Source: CAYRHJ01 sp964424105
GTDB taxonomy: Bacteria > Planctomycetota > Phycisphaerae > UBA1845
DNA length: 64,000 nucleotides
NCBI GenBank assembly: GCA_964424105.1
Contig: CAYRHJ010000035.1
Location: forward strand, 1-64,000
Direction: 5' to 3'
Shown piece by piece: positions 17,559 through 27,107 of this stretch (the first letter of the stretch is position 1; each line of letters opens with the position of its first letter). A program made the translations under genes and the position numbers. The notes below the pieces were generated by a model. The model saw only the letters and a list, made by a program, of their open reading frames with translations. It had not been told where the DNA came from and searched no databases.

Positions 17559-18362
17559 ATGCGAGAACGGCGTGAAGTGCCCGCTGGGATTTGGGATAGT
17601 TGTCAAGCCTGCGGACATATGGTCTATCAGAAAGAGGTTGAAGAGAACCTGCATTGTTGTCCGGAGTGCGGGCATCATCGTCGCATCAATGCCCGAGTGC
17701 GTGTGGCTCAGATCGTCGATCCGGAATCGTTCGAGGAGCTTTACGCGGACTTGAGTCCTTCGGATCCGTTGAAATTCAAGGACCGAGTGCCCTACAAGGA
17801 CCGGCTCAAGAGCGTGCAGGCTGCGACCGGCGAGCGTGACGCCGCGATCGTCGGTCGGGCGTTCATTCGCGGTCGGGAGGTGATTTTGTGCGTGATGAAC
17901 CCGGATTTCATCATGGCGTCGATGGGCGCCGTTGTCGGGGAAAAAGTCACGCGGGCGATCGAGCGGGCCACGGAGGGTGATTTGCCGCTGGTGATCGTAA
18001 CCGCGTCGGGTGGTGCGCGCATGCAGGAGGGCATGGTTTCACTGATGCAGATGGCCAAGACCGCGGCGGCGCTGGCGAGATTCGACGACGCGGGCGGGCT
18101 TTATATCGTCGTGGCGACGGACCCCACGACGGCGGGTGTCGCGGCGAGCTTTGCGAGCCTGGGAGACGTGATCTTGGCGGAACCCGGCGCGATGATCGGA
18201 TTTGCCGGCCCGCGGGTGATCAAGAACACCATCAAGACGGAATTGCCGGACGGATTTCAAACGGCGGAATTCATGATGCAGCATGGCTTCGTGGATCGGA
18301 TCGTGAAACGGGCCGATCTGCGCCGAGAAATCGCCCGCATTATCGACTACTGTGGAAAATAA
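17559..18362 (+). CDS. accD: Acetyl-CoA carboxylase carboxyltransferase beta subunit
   Basis: A 267-residue subunit that, with AccA, transfers carboxyl from biotin to acetyl-CoA in the first step of fatty acid synthesis. The N-terminal zinc ribbon is intact (C15, C18, C34, C37 in CQACGHM and HCCPECGHH). The carboxyltransferase core follows, with ASGGARMQEGMVSLMQMAK and the GFAGPRVI segment. It starts 11 bases after rpe with AGGGGGTG in front. It is slightly shorter than E. coli AccD (304), chiefly at the C-terminus. Its TAA stop (18360-18362) lies in the same reading frame as the next gene. Confidence 0.96.
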   Translation: MRERREVPAGIWDSCQACGHMVYQKEVEENLHCCPECGHHRRINARVRVAQIVDPESFEELYADLSPSDPLKFKDRVPYKDRLKSVQAATGERDAAIVGRAFIRGREVILCVMNPDFIMASMGAVVGEKVTRAIERATEGDLPLVIVTASGGARMQEGMVSLMQMAKTAAALARFDDAGGLYIVVATDPTTAGVAASFASLGDVILAEPGAMIGFAGPRVIKNTIKTELPDGFQTAEFMMQHGFVDRIVKRADLRREIARIIDYCGK

Positions 18363-18401
18363 CGGCTGCCGGTTCGATCCGATCGATCGCGAGGCGACAT
18401 T

Positions 18402-19769
18402 ATTTCATCCGCTCGCTATTCAACATCCCAATCAGTCAAACGCGGGATCGGGATTCTGGTCGGCGGCGGCCCGGCACCGGGCATCAATGCCGTCATCGGC
18501 GCCGCCACCATCGAGGCCATCAATCAGGGATTTGACGTCCGCGGATATTTCGATGGATTCAAGTGGCTGTCATCGGAGGGGTTCGACGCGAACGTACACA
18601 CCACGAATCTGGATATACAGAGGGTCGCACGAATTCATTTTGACGGCGGGTCGTTTCTGCGGATATCCCGCGCATCGTTGATCGATTCCAAGACGATACG
18701 GGAGCCTCAAGTCCGCGCGGACCCGGTGAAAGTGAATCGAGTCGTGGCCCGCCTCCGCGAACATGGTATCCGTTATCTGATTACGATCGGCGGGGATGAC
18801 ACGGCGTTGAGCGCCCGTTTGATCGTCGAGGCATCGGGCGGATCGATCGGATGCGTTCACGTTCCCAAGACGATCGACAACGACCTGCCCCTGCCGCTGG
18901 GCACGCCCACGTTTGGATTTTCGACGGCCCGATATCATGGCACGCAAATTGTCAAGAACTTGATGCAAGACTCGCTCACCACGGGGCGATGGTACATCGT
19001 GACCGTCATGGGTCGATCGGCGGGGTGGCTTGCATTGGCCATCGGTCGATCCGCCAGCGCCACCGTCACGCTGATCCCCGAAGAATTCGGTGAAAAGATA
19101 TCGTTGCAATGTGTGGCCGACGTGATCGAAGGGGCGATGATCAAGCGTCAGTCCATGGGTCGGCCGGACGGCGTGGCTGTGGTTGCGGAGGGGTTGGCCT
19201 ATCGTTTGGGCGATCGGGAGGAATTGGCCAATCTGTTGGACCGCGAGATTCCCGTTGACGCAGCCGGGCACATTCGACTATCGGAGGTGCCGTTGGGCTA
19301 TCTGTTGCGGCGGGAGTTGGAACAGCGTTACGCCGCACGGAATGACAGGATTGGCATTGTCAGTCACGTGCTGGGTTACGAATTGCGATCGGCCGACCCC
19401 ACACCTGCGGATATGTCGTACTGCCGCAGTCTGGGTTACGGGGCGGTGCGACTGATCCTGGAACGTCCGGAGCAGGCTGCACAGGGCGTCATGGCCACGC
19501 TGGTCAACGAGAACCTGGTGCCCATGCCCTTCGCGGACATGATCGATCCGGTTACGAACCGCACGCGCATCCGCATGGTCGACGTGAATTCGGACGAGTA
19601 TCGGGTGGCCCGGGCCTACATGATCCGCCTGGAAAAGTCTGATATGGAAGACGAGCAGGCGTTGGCTAGGCTCGCACAAGCCGCCAAGATGGCGCCCGAC
19701 GATTTTCGCCGGCGGTATGGGATCGCAGCCCGATTACGCGTTCAAGATAGTCCGTTACGCGCCGATTAA
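18402..19769 (+). CDS. PPi-dependent 6-phosphofructokinase, no canonical start codon
   Basis: The family N-terminus (GILVGGGPAPGINAVIGAA) begins at 18450, directly after the accD stop and in the same frame. No ATG, GTG or TTG occurs between that stop (18362) and this motif; the first is a TTG at 18678, which would delete the nucleotide site. An ATT at 18399 or 18402, with GAGG just upstream, is the best start, so the 5' end is approximate. Specificity residues point to pyrophosphate: GGDDT (18789-18803; Asp where ATP enzymes have Gly) and PKTIDND (18864-18884) with catalytic Asp. It would catalyse reversible fructose-6-P phosphorylation. Alternatives are read-through from accD or a sequence error. 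Confidence 0.88.
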   Translation: MSSARYSTSQSVKRGIGILVGGGPAPGINAVIGAATIEAINQGFDVRGYFDGFKWLSSEGFDANVHTTNLDIQRVARIHFDGGSFLRISRASLIDSKTIREPQVRADPVKVNRVVARLREHGIRYLITIGGDDTALSARLIVEASGGSIGCVHVPKTIDNDLPLPLGTPTFGFSTARYHGTQIVKNLMQDSLTTGRWYIVTVMGRSAGWLALAIGRSASATVTLIPEEFGEKISLQCVADVIEGAMIKRQSMGRPDGVAVVAEGLAYRLGDREELANLLDREIPVDAAGHIRLSEVPLGYLLRRELEQRYAARNDRIGIVSHVLGYELRSADPTPADMSYCRSLGYGAVRLILERPEQAAQGVMATLVNENLVPMPFADMIDPVTNRTRIRMVDVNSDEYRVARAYMIRLEKSDMEDEQALARLAQAAKMAPDDFRRRYGIAARLRVQDSPLRAD

Positions 19770-19899
19770 CATCTGGCTGATCAATCACGATTGGCTTCGA
19801 CAGCGTCGAGTTGACTGGGAATGTGACAATGACGGCGGCAGAAGGGACGTAGTGTGGTTAGTTTGAACTGTCGAAATTTTTGTAACGGCGATAATGCAG

Positions 19900-19975
19900 T
19901 TGATACGCTTTGGTAGGGCTTCCGCTGCCTCACGGTCGCGGCTCTGAAAAGAGGCGGGTGAAAACCCCCTACGAA
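19900..19975. repeat. Dispersed palindromic repeat in the pfp-20104 gap
   Basis: The stretch 19770-20103 has no gene. It contains one CTCACGGTCGCGGCTC-type element followed by GGCGGGTGAAAACCC and CTACGAAC, a combination also present near 12815-12840 and 13445-13470. Confidence 0.6.
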
Positions 19976-20103
19976 CTTGCGTGAACCTGGCCGCAACGGT
20001 GCGTCTCTCGGCGCAAATTGGCTGATGGAATCGGACCGAATCTTCCTATATGATTGGGCTGTGGCGCCTTTCCGATTGGAATCGCTCAGTATCAGTACGC
20101 AAC

Positions 20104-22464
20104 ATGATCGATTCAATTCTTCTGCGAGATTTTCTTTGCGTCGGAATCGCGGCGGCGCTGGTGAATGCGCAGCCATGCTGGAGCCAGGGCGTTACACATG
20201 CACGCCACGACGTACGCACTGTGTCGCGCGACCCCGCTTTCGTCGTTTTCAGCCGTGTACCCGGCCAAACGCCGCAGGCTATGCCGTCCAATGTGGATTG
20301 GATCGACGGCAAGCCGCTTCAACTGCATGCAGACGCGTTCACCGGTGACGGTCGCCTGATCGACTCGGTTCATTGGTGGGGTGCGAATCTTCCCGCGTCG
20401 CTCGACGATCGCGTCGTCGCGACAAGCGGTCCGTCGGGGTATGCGTGCACGCCCACGAGCGGAGATTGTTGCACCGCCAATGGAACCGCCGGTTGCCAGA
20501 ATGTGCCCTGTTGTGAAACCGTATGTGCGACTGACCCGCACTGTTGCAATACATTTTGGGACGAAACGTGCCGGCAACGAGCGCAGGTCGAATGTGCAGT
20601 CTGCGATACCGGGCCAAACAAGTATGATGGATGGCTGATCGGATTTCATGAACCGATCGAAGCGGGCACGTTGCCGGCGGAGGCACTGGGTGTCTATTAC
20701 TGCGACACTGTGAACGTAGCGGAACAACCATTCCAGGCTCCTGCGTGTGACGGCGTGGAAGGTGCCGAATACCAGGCCAATCTGGCTGATTGCTGTCTCG
20801 TTCATACGCGCCAGGATCTGCGTACCGGGACGCAGCCTGCGCAGTGGGCGGGATTTATGGCGGAAGAATGCGTCAACTACGCCCTATCGATCAACACCGT
20901 GATCGGCCAAGAATGGTCGACGCGCTCGGCTGGAACGGTCATCGGATGGTGGAGTGCGGGCGAGTTCTACGTTGATGTTTCGGTGGATGGCGGATTCGCG
21001 TTTCTGGCGGGCATGTCGGGTCAGTCCAATTTCATTCACGTGTTGGACATCAGCGATCCGGCGGTTCCGGTTTTGGTAACAAGCTATTCATTGCCGACGC
21101 CACACGGGGCAGCCACACCTTCCAGGGTCGCAATGTACAAAGGACTGCTTTTTGTCGGATTGTCGGGCAGCGGTGACGCGGGGCTCGCCATCGTCGATGT
21201 ACGCGTGCCGCAAGCCCCGTTGTTGTTGACGACGATCGAGGTCCCGACGTTCGACGAAGTTTCGGGATTCGCATACGACGGATCGCGCGTTTATATGGCT
21301 GATGGAGTGTCGCCGCGATTCGCGGTGGTGGACTTGAGCGCTTTTGACCCAGACGATCCACCATCAAAACCTTATACATCCGCCCAATGGCTCGTGGGGA
21401 ATGTCGGCGGAGCCGGCGTGCACGATGTGGTGGTGGCCAATGGTCGATTGTTCGCGTCAACGTCGGACCTGGGCGTCTACGCGTTTGATTTGTCCAATGT
21501 GTCCACGGCGCCTCCCGCGTTGCTGGGCGTGTCAGGCGGTGGGGGTGTGCGGTCGGCTTGGCCAACGGGGGATGGGCGGTTCATTGTGGCTGCGGTTGAC
21601 TTGCCGGGTGGTGGGATTCGAGTGTTCGAGATTGAGGAACACCCGACCTGGGTCATTTTGATTCTACGAGATGAGGCTGTGCTGCCCAATCTGTCACAAG
21701 GCGCCGAACAGGTCGTCGTCAATGGGCATCGTGCGTACGCGGCTTGGAACCAGGCGGGATTGCAGGTATTCGACGTCGATCCTGCAAACGGCATGCTGTC
21801 ATGGTTGGGTGGGTTTGACACTTCGCCATGGTCGGGCACGGGCGTCCGCGAAGGCAGTCAAGGCGTGTTTCCATTTCTCGGCGACGATCTTCTGCTGATT
21901 TCCGATACGTCGGAAGGGCTTTTCGCCGTCGATCTTACCACTCCCACCGTTCAGTGCGTGGCCGCGAACACCGGGCGAATGGCGAACTCGGCGACCTGGG
22001 GATGGCTCAGCGCCGCATCGGCTGCGTCTTCGATGGAGACCGATGCGACGCCCATGGACGACGGCGGGTGGGTGTTTGGAGTCTGGCTTGATACGAACTC
22101 AACGTGCGGATTGGCCGGTCAAGCCTTCGCGTTGTCATCAAACCAGGGCGGCGGGGCTTCATGCGGATGCGAGAGTGTCGCGGAATGCAATGACGGCAAT
22201 GCTTGCACGTTTGATTCGTGCGACGGCCAATCGTGCAGCCAAGTGCAACGCAAATACGGGGACGTGGACGGCAACGGGACGATCAATCTGTTTGATCTGT
22301 TCTGCGTCTTGAACGGTTTCGCGGATGACTTTGCGAACTGTGCACTCACGAACGTCGACATGGAGCCCTGCGAGGGCAACGACGTGATCAACCTGCTGGA
22401 TCTGTTCGCCGTTTTGAATGCCTTCGGCGAGGCGGATCCGTGCAAGTGCCCGGCGGCGCCCTGA
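20104..22464 (+). CDS. Large secreted protein: Cys-rich motif, beta-propeller, dockerin-like C-terminus
   Basis: A 786-residue exported protein. A signal peptide occupies residues 1-27. Near residues 115-165 is a cysteine motif (GDCCTANGTAGC, PCCETVC, PHCCNTFWDETC) that I associate with Planctomycetota secretomes. The middle has LVIVD-like propeller blades (FIHVLDISDPAVPVLV, LAIVDVRVPQAP, VYAFDLSNVS). A short EGF-like Cys stretch (CNDGNACTFDSC) precedes two EF-hand-like dockerin repeats (DVDGNGTINLFDLFCVLN, then NDVINLLDLFAVLNAFG). Calcium binding and surface display are likely; the ligand is unknown. A start at 20050 is possible, but 20104 fits the signal peptide. Confidence 0.85.
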   Translation: MIDSILLRDFLCVGIAAALVNAQPCWSQGVTHARHDVRTVSRDPAFVVFSRVPGQTPQAMPSNVDWIDGKPLQLHADAFTGDGRLIDSVHWWGANLPASLDDRVVATSGPSGYACTPTSGDCCTANGTAGCQNVPCCETVCATDPHCCNTFWDETCRQRAQVECAVCDTGPNKYDGWLIGFHEPIEAGTLPAEALGVYYCDTVNVAEQPFQAPACDGVEGAEYQANLADCCLVHTRQDLRTGTQPAQWAGFMAEECVNYALSINTVIGQEWSTRSAGTVIGWWSAGEFYVDVSVDGGFAFLAGMSGQSNFIHVLDISDPAVPVLVTSYSLPTPHGAATPSRVAMYKGLLFVGLSGSGDAGLAIVDVRVPQAPLLLTTIEVPTFDEVSGFAYDGSRVYMADGVSPRFAVVDLSAFDPDDPPSKPYTSAQWLVGNVGGAGVHDVVVANGRLFASTSDLGVYAFDLSNVSTAPPALLGVSGGGGVRSAWPTGDGRFIVAAVDLPGGGIRVFEIEEHPTWVILILRDEAVLPNLSQGAEQVVVNGHRAYAAWNQAGLQVFDVDPANGMLSWLGGFDTSPWSGTGVREGSQGVFPFLGDDLLLISDTSEGLFAVDLTTPTVQCVAANTGRMANSATWGWLSAASAASSMETDATPMDDGGWVFGVWLDTNSTCGLAGQAFALSSNQGGGASCGCESVAECNDGNACTFDSCDGQSCSQVQRKYGDVDGNGTINLFDLFCVLNGFADDFANCALTNVDMEPCEGNDVINLLDLFAVLNAFGEADPCKCPAAP

Positions 22465-22470
22465 TCAAAA

Positions 22471-22635
22471 GGGATTCCGGCGTTCGCCGGAATGACGAAG
22501 TCAGGCGGTCGCGGTCGCGGATGGTGTTTGGAAGGTCGCTCGGAATGGTCAGAAGACCGCTCGCCTTGCGCTCGCGGCTCGTTTAGGTGGCGGGCGAAAC
22601 CCGCCCTGGATTCCGGCGTTCGCCGGAATAATGGT
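22471..22635. repeat. REP and CGCTCG-type repeats between convergent genes
   Basis: REP palindromes lie at 22471-22498 and 22605-22632, with a CGCTCG...GCTCGCGG element at about 22557-22585 between them. They fill the gap between the stops of the convergent secreted-protein and oxidoreductase genes. Confidence 0.75.
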
Positions 22636-22671
22636 GGCTGAAGTTGGTCGAACGATTGAGCCGCGAACCCG

Positions 22672-23793
22672 TCAAATGTTCTCGCCCAGGAAAAACGCGG
22701 CGCCGATTCGATCCGCCATCGGCTGATTCGAGAAAATCAACGGAAGGATATACTGGGTATCGGTATTAGGTGGCCGCAGATATTCCGCCATGGCCCTGCG
22801 CCAATTGCCGTTGAATTCCATGAGCACGTCCTGCGGGCTTGGGGCGTTCAGGGCTTTGTGAACGACTTCGGCGGCAATTTTCCCGGATCGCATGCCCGGA
22901 TAGATGCCCTCGCCGCTGACTGCGGCAACGAACCCACCGGCATCTCCGATGATCAGCGTGTGTTTGCCCACATGCGTATCCATGGTCAGGGCCACGCCGG
23001 CAGGCACGCGTGTCACCGCTGCCGTCGCGGCTTTGTCTGACAGGTCTTTGTCGAGGATCGAGGCTCGATGGGCTCCTCGGCACACCGCGACCAACGTTGG
23101 AACCACGTCCTTGGCCTCGCCCCATAGGTGCACGCTGACAAACGAAACCCGGTCCCTGGAAAGAATCGCCCCGAAACCGCCCATCGGGTCCAGACCCATG
23201 GCAATCGAAAGGCGGGGATCGGTGCTGCGGCTGCCGACTTGTTCAACGCTGGCGACCCAGGCCGATTCGCCCGACCATTCCTGATTCAACCCCAGACGAT
23301 CCAGCAGGCGGGTGTCGCGGCCGGTTGCATAGATCAGCAACCGACCGGAGATTCGCCGGCCGTCGACCGATATGACGGAGACTTGCTGCTCGGCGATGTC
23401 CATGTCGGCCACTTCCCATTGTTGGCGAACGTCGGCCCCATCTTTGATGGCTTTTTTCACCAAAGCTTGATCAAAGGACGCGCGATCGACAAGAAAAGCA
23501 GGCGTTCCCTTGAAGCGGGGGGTGGCGCTTTTTGTAAAATCCGAATTCCAAAACCGCACGTTCGTCAAGTCATGCTCAGCCAGTTTGGAGAGCGACAGGC
23601 CAAGGGGTGAAAGCCATTCGGCGGCGCTGGCGCTGACCCATCCCGCACAGGGGCGTGGCCGAGGAAATTTTGCCGCGTCCAGCACACAGACACGGCGACC
23701 CGCTTGGGCAAGCGTCATCGCGGCGGTCGCACCTGCGGGACCCGCCCCCACGATGACCGCGTCGAAGCCCTCGGCGGCTTTCAATTTTGGCAT
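22672..23793 (-). CDS. FAD-dependent oxidoreductase (geranylgeranyl-reductase-like)
   Basis: A 373-residue flavoprotein of the PHBH/geranylgeranyl reductase superfamily. It shows the FAD-binding VIVGAGPAGATAAMTLA at residues 14-30, a PRPRPCAGWVS segment typical of the geranylgeranyl reductase branch (KxCGG-like), the ATGRD motif, and the second FAD motif IIGDAGGFVAAVSGEGIYPGM. This branch reduces isoprenoid chains or acts as an oxygenase; the substrate is not deducible. It is transcribed towards the repeats at 22.5 kb and lies 113 bases downstream of the mlaD-like gene, perhaps co-transcribed with it. Confidence 0.88.
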   Translation of the reverse strand: MPKLKAAEGFDAVIVGAGPAGATAAMTLAQAGRRVCVLDAAKFPRPRPCAGWVSASAAEWLSPLGLSLSKLAEHDLTNVRFWNSDFTKSATPRFKGTPAFLVDRASFDQALVKKAIKDGADVRQQWEVADMDIAEQQVSVISVDGRRISGRLLIYATGRDTRLLDRLGLNQEWSGESAWVASVEQVGSRSTDPRLSIAMGLDPMGGFGAILSRDRVSFVSVHLWGEAKDVVPTLVAVCRGAHRASILDKDLSDKAATAAVTRVPAGVALTMDTHVGKHTLIIGDAGGFVAAVSGEGIYPGMRSGKIAAEVVHKALNAPSPQDVLMEFNGNWRRAMAEYLRPPNTDTQYILPLIFSNQPMADRIGAAFFLGENI

Positions 23794-23906
23794 GCAAGCA
23801 ACTCCCGGGCGATCATCTGTCGGTTGCGTGTTTTCGCTTGATCATGGCGAACCACTTATGGCCTCGTTGCAGGATCTACCGTTCGATCGAAACGATGGCG
23901 AATCCT

Positions 23907-25256
23907 TCACGGCACGTCCAACTGGTTCCACAGAGCGTCTTCCGCTTGCGAAAACCGAGACCTTGCGGACTCGAGCGTCGCCCGCACCGCTTGCAACGTC
24001 TGATCATCCGCGGCCAACTCCCCGCCGCGCAGCTCGAATAGCGCTTTCAGTTGTGCCGTCGCGTCATCCAATTCGGACGAAGCATCAGAAAACTCGCGGA
24101 CGGCGTCCAGAATATAGGCTTCGCGCGATTCCTTTTCCTTGGGTTCGTGGATGAGCCGCCACGGTTGCAGGCGCAGCTCTTTGGAGGCCGCCTTCAGATG
24201 TTGACTGGCCTGTTCGACGTTTTGAATCAAAGAGACGAGGCGGTTTTCGCTCAAGGTGGTGACGGTTCGCACCTTGCCCGCCACGACGTGCAGATCGCCC
24301 AACGATGCGTTGATTTCGTCAAAAGCCCGATGGACTTTGGACAACAGGCTCTTTGCATCGCCGCGGTCGAATTCCTGCTCGATCGACGGAATCAGTTGCT
24401 TGCGAAGTGTGGCGGTGACGTCTGACACATCGCTCAGGGCGGATCGCACGACCGACCGATTCTCTTCGATGAGGTTTCCGACGTCTGAAAGGGCGTGATC
24501 GAGCAAGTCGAGGTTTTGGTGCAGCTTGGTCAACAGCGCGTCATCACGATCTGTGCGCATCTGTTCTGCCACCGCCGCCGTCAGGTCATGTACGTGGTCG
24601 AGAATTAAGCTCAATTTCGCGATGAGTGAGGCCTGCTCCGCGGGATCGAGCGATCGCTTGATACCGGCGGCGACGTCCGTAAAATCTCCCAAGATCAGAT
24701 GAAACTTGTTCATCAGCGATACGGATGACTCCGGGTCAAGCTGGATTTTGATCTGCGACAGCAGGCTTTGGGGATCGCTCTCGTCGAATTGATCGGTCAA
24801 TTTCGACAATGCGGTGGCGAATCCGGAAGTGTGGGCGTAGATGGGTTTCTGGGGTGTGGCGGGGTTTGCTGATTGCCCTCGGAATTCGACGATCAATTGG
24901 CCTTGATCACCCAAGAGCTGACCTTCCACGGCGAGCCGACAATCCTCGCGCAGGCTGATGGATCGGTTCACGGACCCCTTGATTTCGAAGAACAGGAAAT
25001 TCTCGCCGGCGGGATCGTCGGGCAAGGGGCGTTCCGCCGTCGTGACGGAAGTCACCGCGCCGACCTGTTGGGGCCCGCAGACAATGGGAGCGCCGGGCTT
25101 GATGCGGGGCGTGGCTTGATCGTGACGAATCAAGATGACGATCGGGTCGCGCTTTTCGAAACTGGTGCCGCCGATAAACAGCAGCGCTCCGAAGAGCATG
25201 GCTGCGACGACGATGACGGTTAGACCGAGTCGAAAGACGTTACGTTCGTGGGGCAT
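23907..25256 (-). CDS. MlaD/MCE-domain lipid-transport protein
   Basis: A 449-residue protein with one N-terminal membrane anchor (residues 9-29), then an MCE domain (about 35-125; GAPIVCGPQQVGAVTSV, LREDCRLAVEGQLLGDQG, LIVEFRG). A long helical region with heptad-like leucines (150-440) follows, probably a coiled-coil tunnel or spacer. MCE proteins carry phospholipids between inner and outer membrane with an MlaEF ABC engine. The matching ATPase and permease genes lie directly upstream on the same strand. The extended C-terminus is longer than E. coli MlaD (183) and closer to the PqiB/YebT or mycobacterial style. Confidence 0.9.
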   Translation of the reverse strand: MPHERNVFRLGLTVIVVAAMLFGALLFIGGTSFEKRDPIVILIRHDQATPRIKPGAPIVCGPQQVGAVTSVTTAERPLPDDPAGENFLFFEIKGSVNRSISLREDCRLAVEGQLLGDQGQLIVEFRGQSANPATPQKPIYAHTSGFATALSKLTDQFDESDPQSLLSQIKIQLDPESSVSLMNKFHLILGDFTDVAAGIKRSLDPAEQASLIAKLSLILDHVHDLTAAVAEQMRTDRDDALLTKLHQNLDLLDHALSDVGNLIEENRSVVRSALSDVSDVTATLRKQLIPSIEQEFDRGDAKSLLSKVHRAFDEINASLGDLHVVAGKVRTVTTLSENRLVSLIQNVEQASQHLKAASKELRLQPWRLIHEPKEKESREAYILDAVREFSDASSELDDATAQLKALFELRGGELAADDQTLQAVRATLESARSRFSQAEDALWNQLDVP

Positions 25257-25336
25257 TCAGTGATCCCGATAGGTCGAAACGACCGGGTCCATAACCGAGG
25301 CCGACATCATACTCATTTTTGAACCAAGGGCGACCT

Positions 25337-26254
25337 CTAGCCGCCTTCGATGATGAATTTTTCGAATTCACTCATGCCGCCTCCCCGTGTCAGCGGTCCG
25401 TCGGACAGCCCGTTCAGGAATTGATGCATGAGCTTGACCTCGTCGGAATCGGATTCGTGCGGCGTCGTGTCCCGTATCGCCTCGAATTCTTCGCGAGTCC
25501 CGATCTTCAGGACTCGTCCTCGATCCAGCATCACCATGCGGTCCGCGATTCTAAAGGCCGAGTCCATCTCGTGCGTGACCACAACGCTTGTCACGCGGAG
25601 CTTCTTTGACAGCCCGATCATCAGCTCGTCAATGGCGGCGCTGGTGACCGGATCAAGCCCGGCGGAGGGTTCATCGTAAAACAAAATTTCAGGGTCCAAG
25701 GCGGTGGCCCGTGCCAGCCCGGCCCGTTTTCTCTGGCCGCCGGACAACTGCGAAGGCATCTTCTGGCGGTGTTCAAGCATGTGCACCTGTTGCAGCTTGA
25801 GCGTGACGACGATGTCAATGATCGACGGGTCAACATACGAATGCTCGATCAAAGGCAGCGCCACGTTTTCGGCCACCGTCATCGAATTGAACAGGGCGCC
25901 GCTTTGAAAGAGAATGCCGAATGTCTTGCGTAATTCATTGAGACGAGGCTCGTCGACGGAACAGACATCGATGGGGTCGGACGACGACTTGATCTGGAAT
26001 AGAATCTCCCCTCCATCCACCTGATATTCGCCGATCAGACAGTTGAGCAACGTGCTCTTGCCGCACCCGCTTCCCCCCATGATGACGAGCATTTCGCCGC
26101 GTCGAATGTCAAACGTGACTCCGTCCAGCACGCGGATTCGCTCGCCTCGGGTGTTGACGAACGATTTAATCAGCCGGCGAACGGAAATCGCCACGTCCGG
26201 CCCCAGTGAAGGCGAATCCTCGCTGCGGGGTGGGTCATCACAATCCAAAGGCAT
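25337..26254 (-). CDS. ABC transporter ATP-binding protein (MlaF-like)
   Basis: A 305-residue ATPase energising the Mla phospholipid transporter. It has Walker A (GGSGCGKST), Q-loop (GILFQSGALF, the MlaF-type sequence), signature LSGGQRKRAGLARA, Walker B (ILFYDEPSAGLDP) and H-loop (VVVTHEMDSA). The ATG at 26254 overlaps the end of the mlaE-like gene by 17 bases, consistent with coupling. A TTG at 26287 would only add signal-less residues. The C-terminal extension (EAIRDTTPHESDSDEV onward) is usual for the family. Confidence 0.93.
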   Translation of the reverse strand: MPLDCDDPPRSEDSPSLGPDVAISVRRLIKSFVNTRGERIRVLDGVTFDIRRGEMLVIMGGSGCGKSTLLNCLIGEYQVDGGEILFQIKSSSDPIDVCSVDEPRLNELRKTFGILFQSGALFNSMTVAENVALPLIEHSYVDPSIIDIVVTLKLQQVHMLEHRQKMPSQLSGGQRKRAGLARATALDPEILFYDEPSAGLDPVTSAAIDELMIGLSKKLRVTSVVVTHEMDSAFRIADRMVMLDRGRVLKIGTREEFEAIRDTTPHESDSDEVKLMHQFLNGLSDGPLTRGGGMSEFEKFIIEGG

Positions 26255-27107
26255 AGAAAACCGCCGTAAATACCGCGTCGATGCCAATCAGCGAGACGAT
26301 CGATTTCACTACGGTGGCCGTCGTCGCACGCCCCACGCCCTCCGGGCCGCCTCGAACGTGAAACCCCTCGTAGCATGCGATCAGGGCAATCACGCCGCCG
26401 AACACGCCGGCCTTGAACAGCCCGGTCATGAAATCCGTCACGTTGACCGCATCCTGCGTCAAGTTCAAATAGATTTGAGCCGGTACGTCGAGCACGAAGA
26501 CGCCGGCAATGAAACCGCCGGCGACTCCGATGTAATCTGCGATCACGGTCAACAGGACGATCATCACCGATGTGGCCAGAAACCGCGGAACCACCAGGAA
26601 GCGTATCGGGTTCAGGGCGTGGGCCCGCAGGGCTTTGACCTCTTCCGATTCGACCATGGCCCCAATCTCTGCGGCGATGGACGCTCCCGCGAATCCACTC
26701 AGCACCACCGCCGTCAACAGGGGCCCCAGCTCGCGAACAATGGCGATGCCCACGACCTCGGCCACACGCTGGAGTTGCCCGTAACTTTGCAGCGTCGGGG
26801 CCATTTGCAGGGCGAGAATGATTCCGATGAAGACCTGCACGATCGCGACAATGGGAATGCTGCGAACGCCCACACGGACCATTTGGCTAACCAGCGTCGC
26901 GTGGTTGAATCGGACCGTTCGGGTGATGAGTCCGCGGACGGTCCAGACCGAGGTATCGCCCAGCAAATAGGCCAGCCCGCCGACGTAGCGCACACTCGCG
27001 GCGATGAAGCCGCCGGCGTGATGGACCGCCTCGCCGATCAACTCCACGCCGCGTATCCATGGGCGGCTCGAGCCGGAAGGCGACGGTGTCGCGGGTTGCT
27101 CGCTCAT
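26238..27107 (-). CDS. ABC permease MlaE
   Basis: A 289-residue integral inner-membrane permease of the MlaE/YrbE family, with five or six hydrophobic segments and the conserved stretch GPLLTAVVLSGFAGASIAAE then EEVKALRAHALNPIRFLVVP. The start is the ATG at 27107, whose ATGA overlaps the TGA of the STAS gene by four bases; the longer frame to 27182 is rejected. It forms the membrane part of a lipid ABC system with the ATPase and MCE protein that follow. Confidence 0.93.
   Translation of the reverse strand: MSEQPATPSPSGSSRPWIRGVELIGEAVHHAGGFIAASVRYVGGLAYLLGDTSVWTVRGLITRTVRFNHATLVSQMVRVGVRSIPIVAIVQVFIGIILALQMAPTLQSYGQLQRVAEVVGIAIVRELGPLLTAVVLSGFAGASIAAEIGAMVESEEVKALRAHALNPIRFLVVPRFLATSVMIVLLTVIADYIGVAGGFIAGVFVLDVPAQIYLNLTQDAVNVTDFMTGLFKAGVFGGVIALIACYEGFHVRGGPEGVGRATTATVVKSIVSLIGIDAVFTAVFYAFGL

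Noticed and set aside
18678..19769. Phosphofructokinase starting at the TTG at 18678
   Set aside because: This would remove the GGGPAPG nucleotide site and about 75 conserved residues that are clearly encoded upstream in the same frame.
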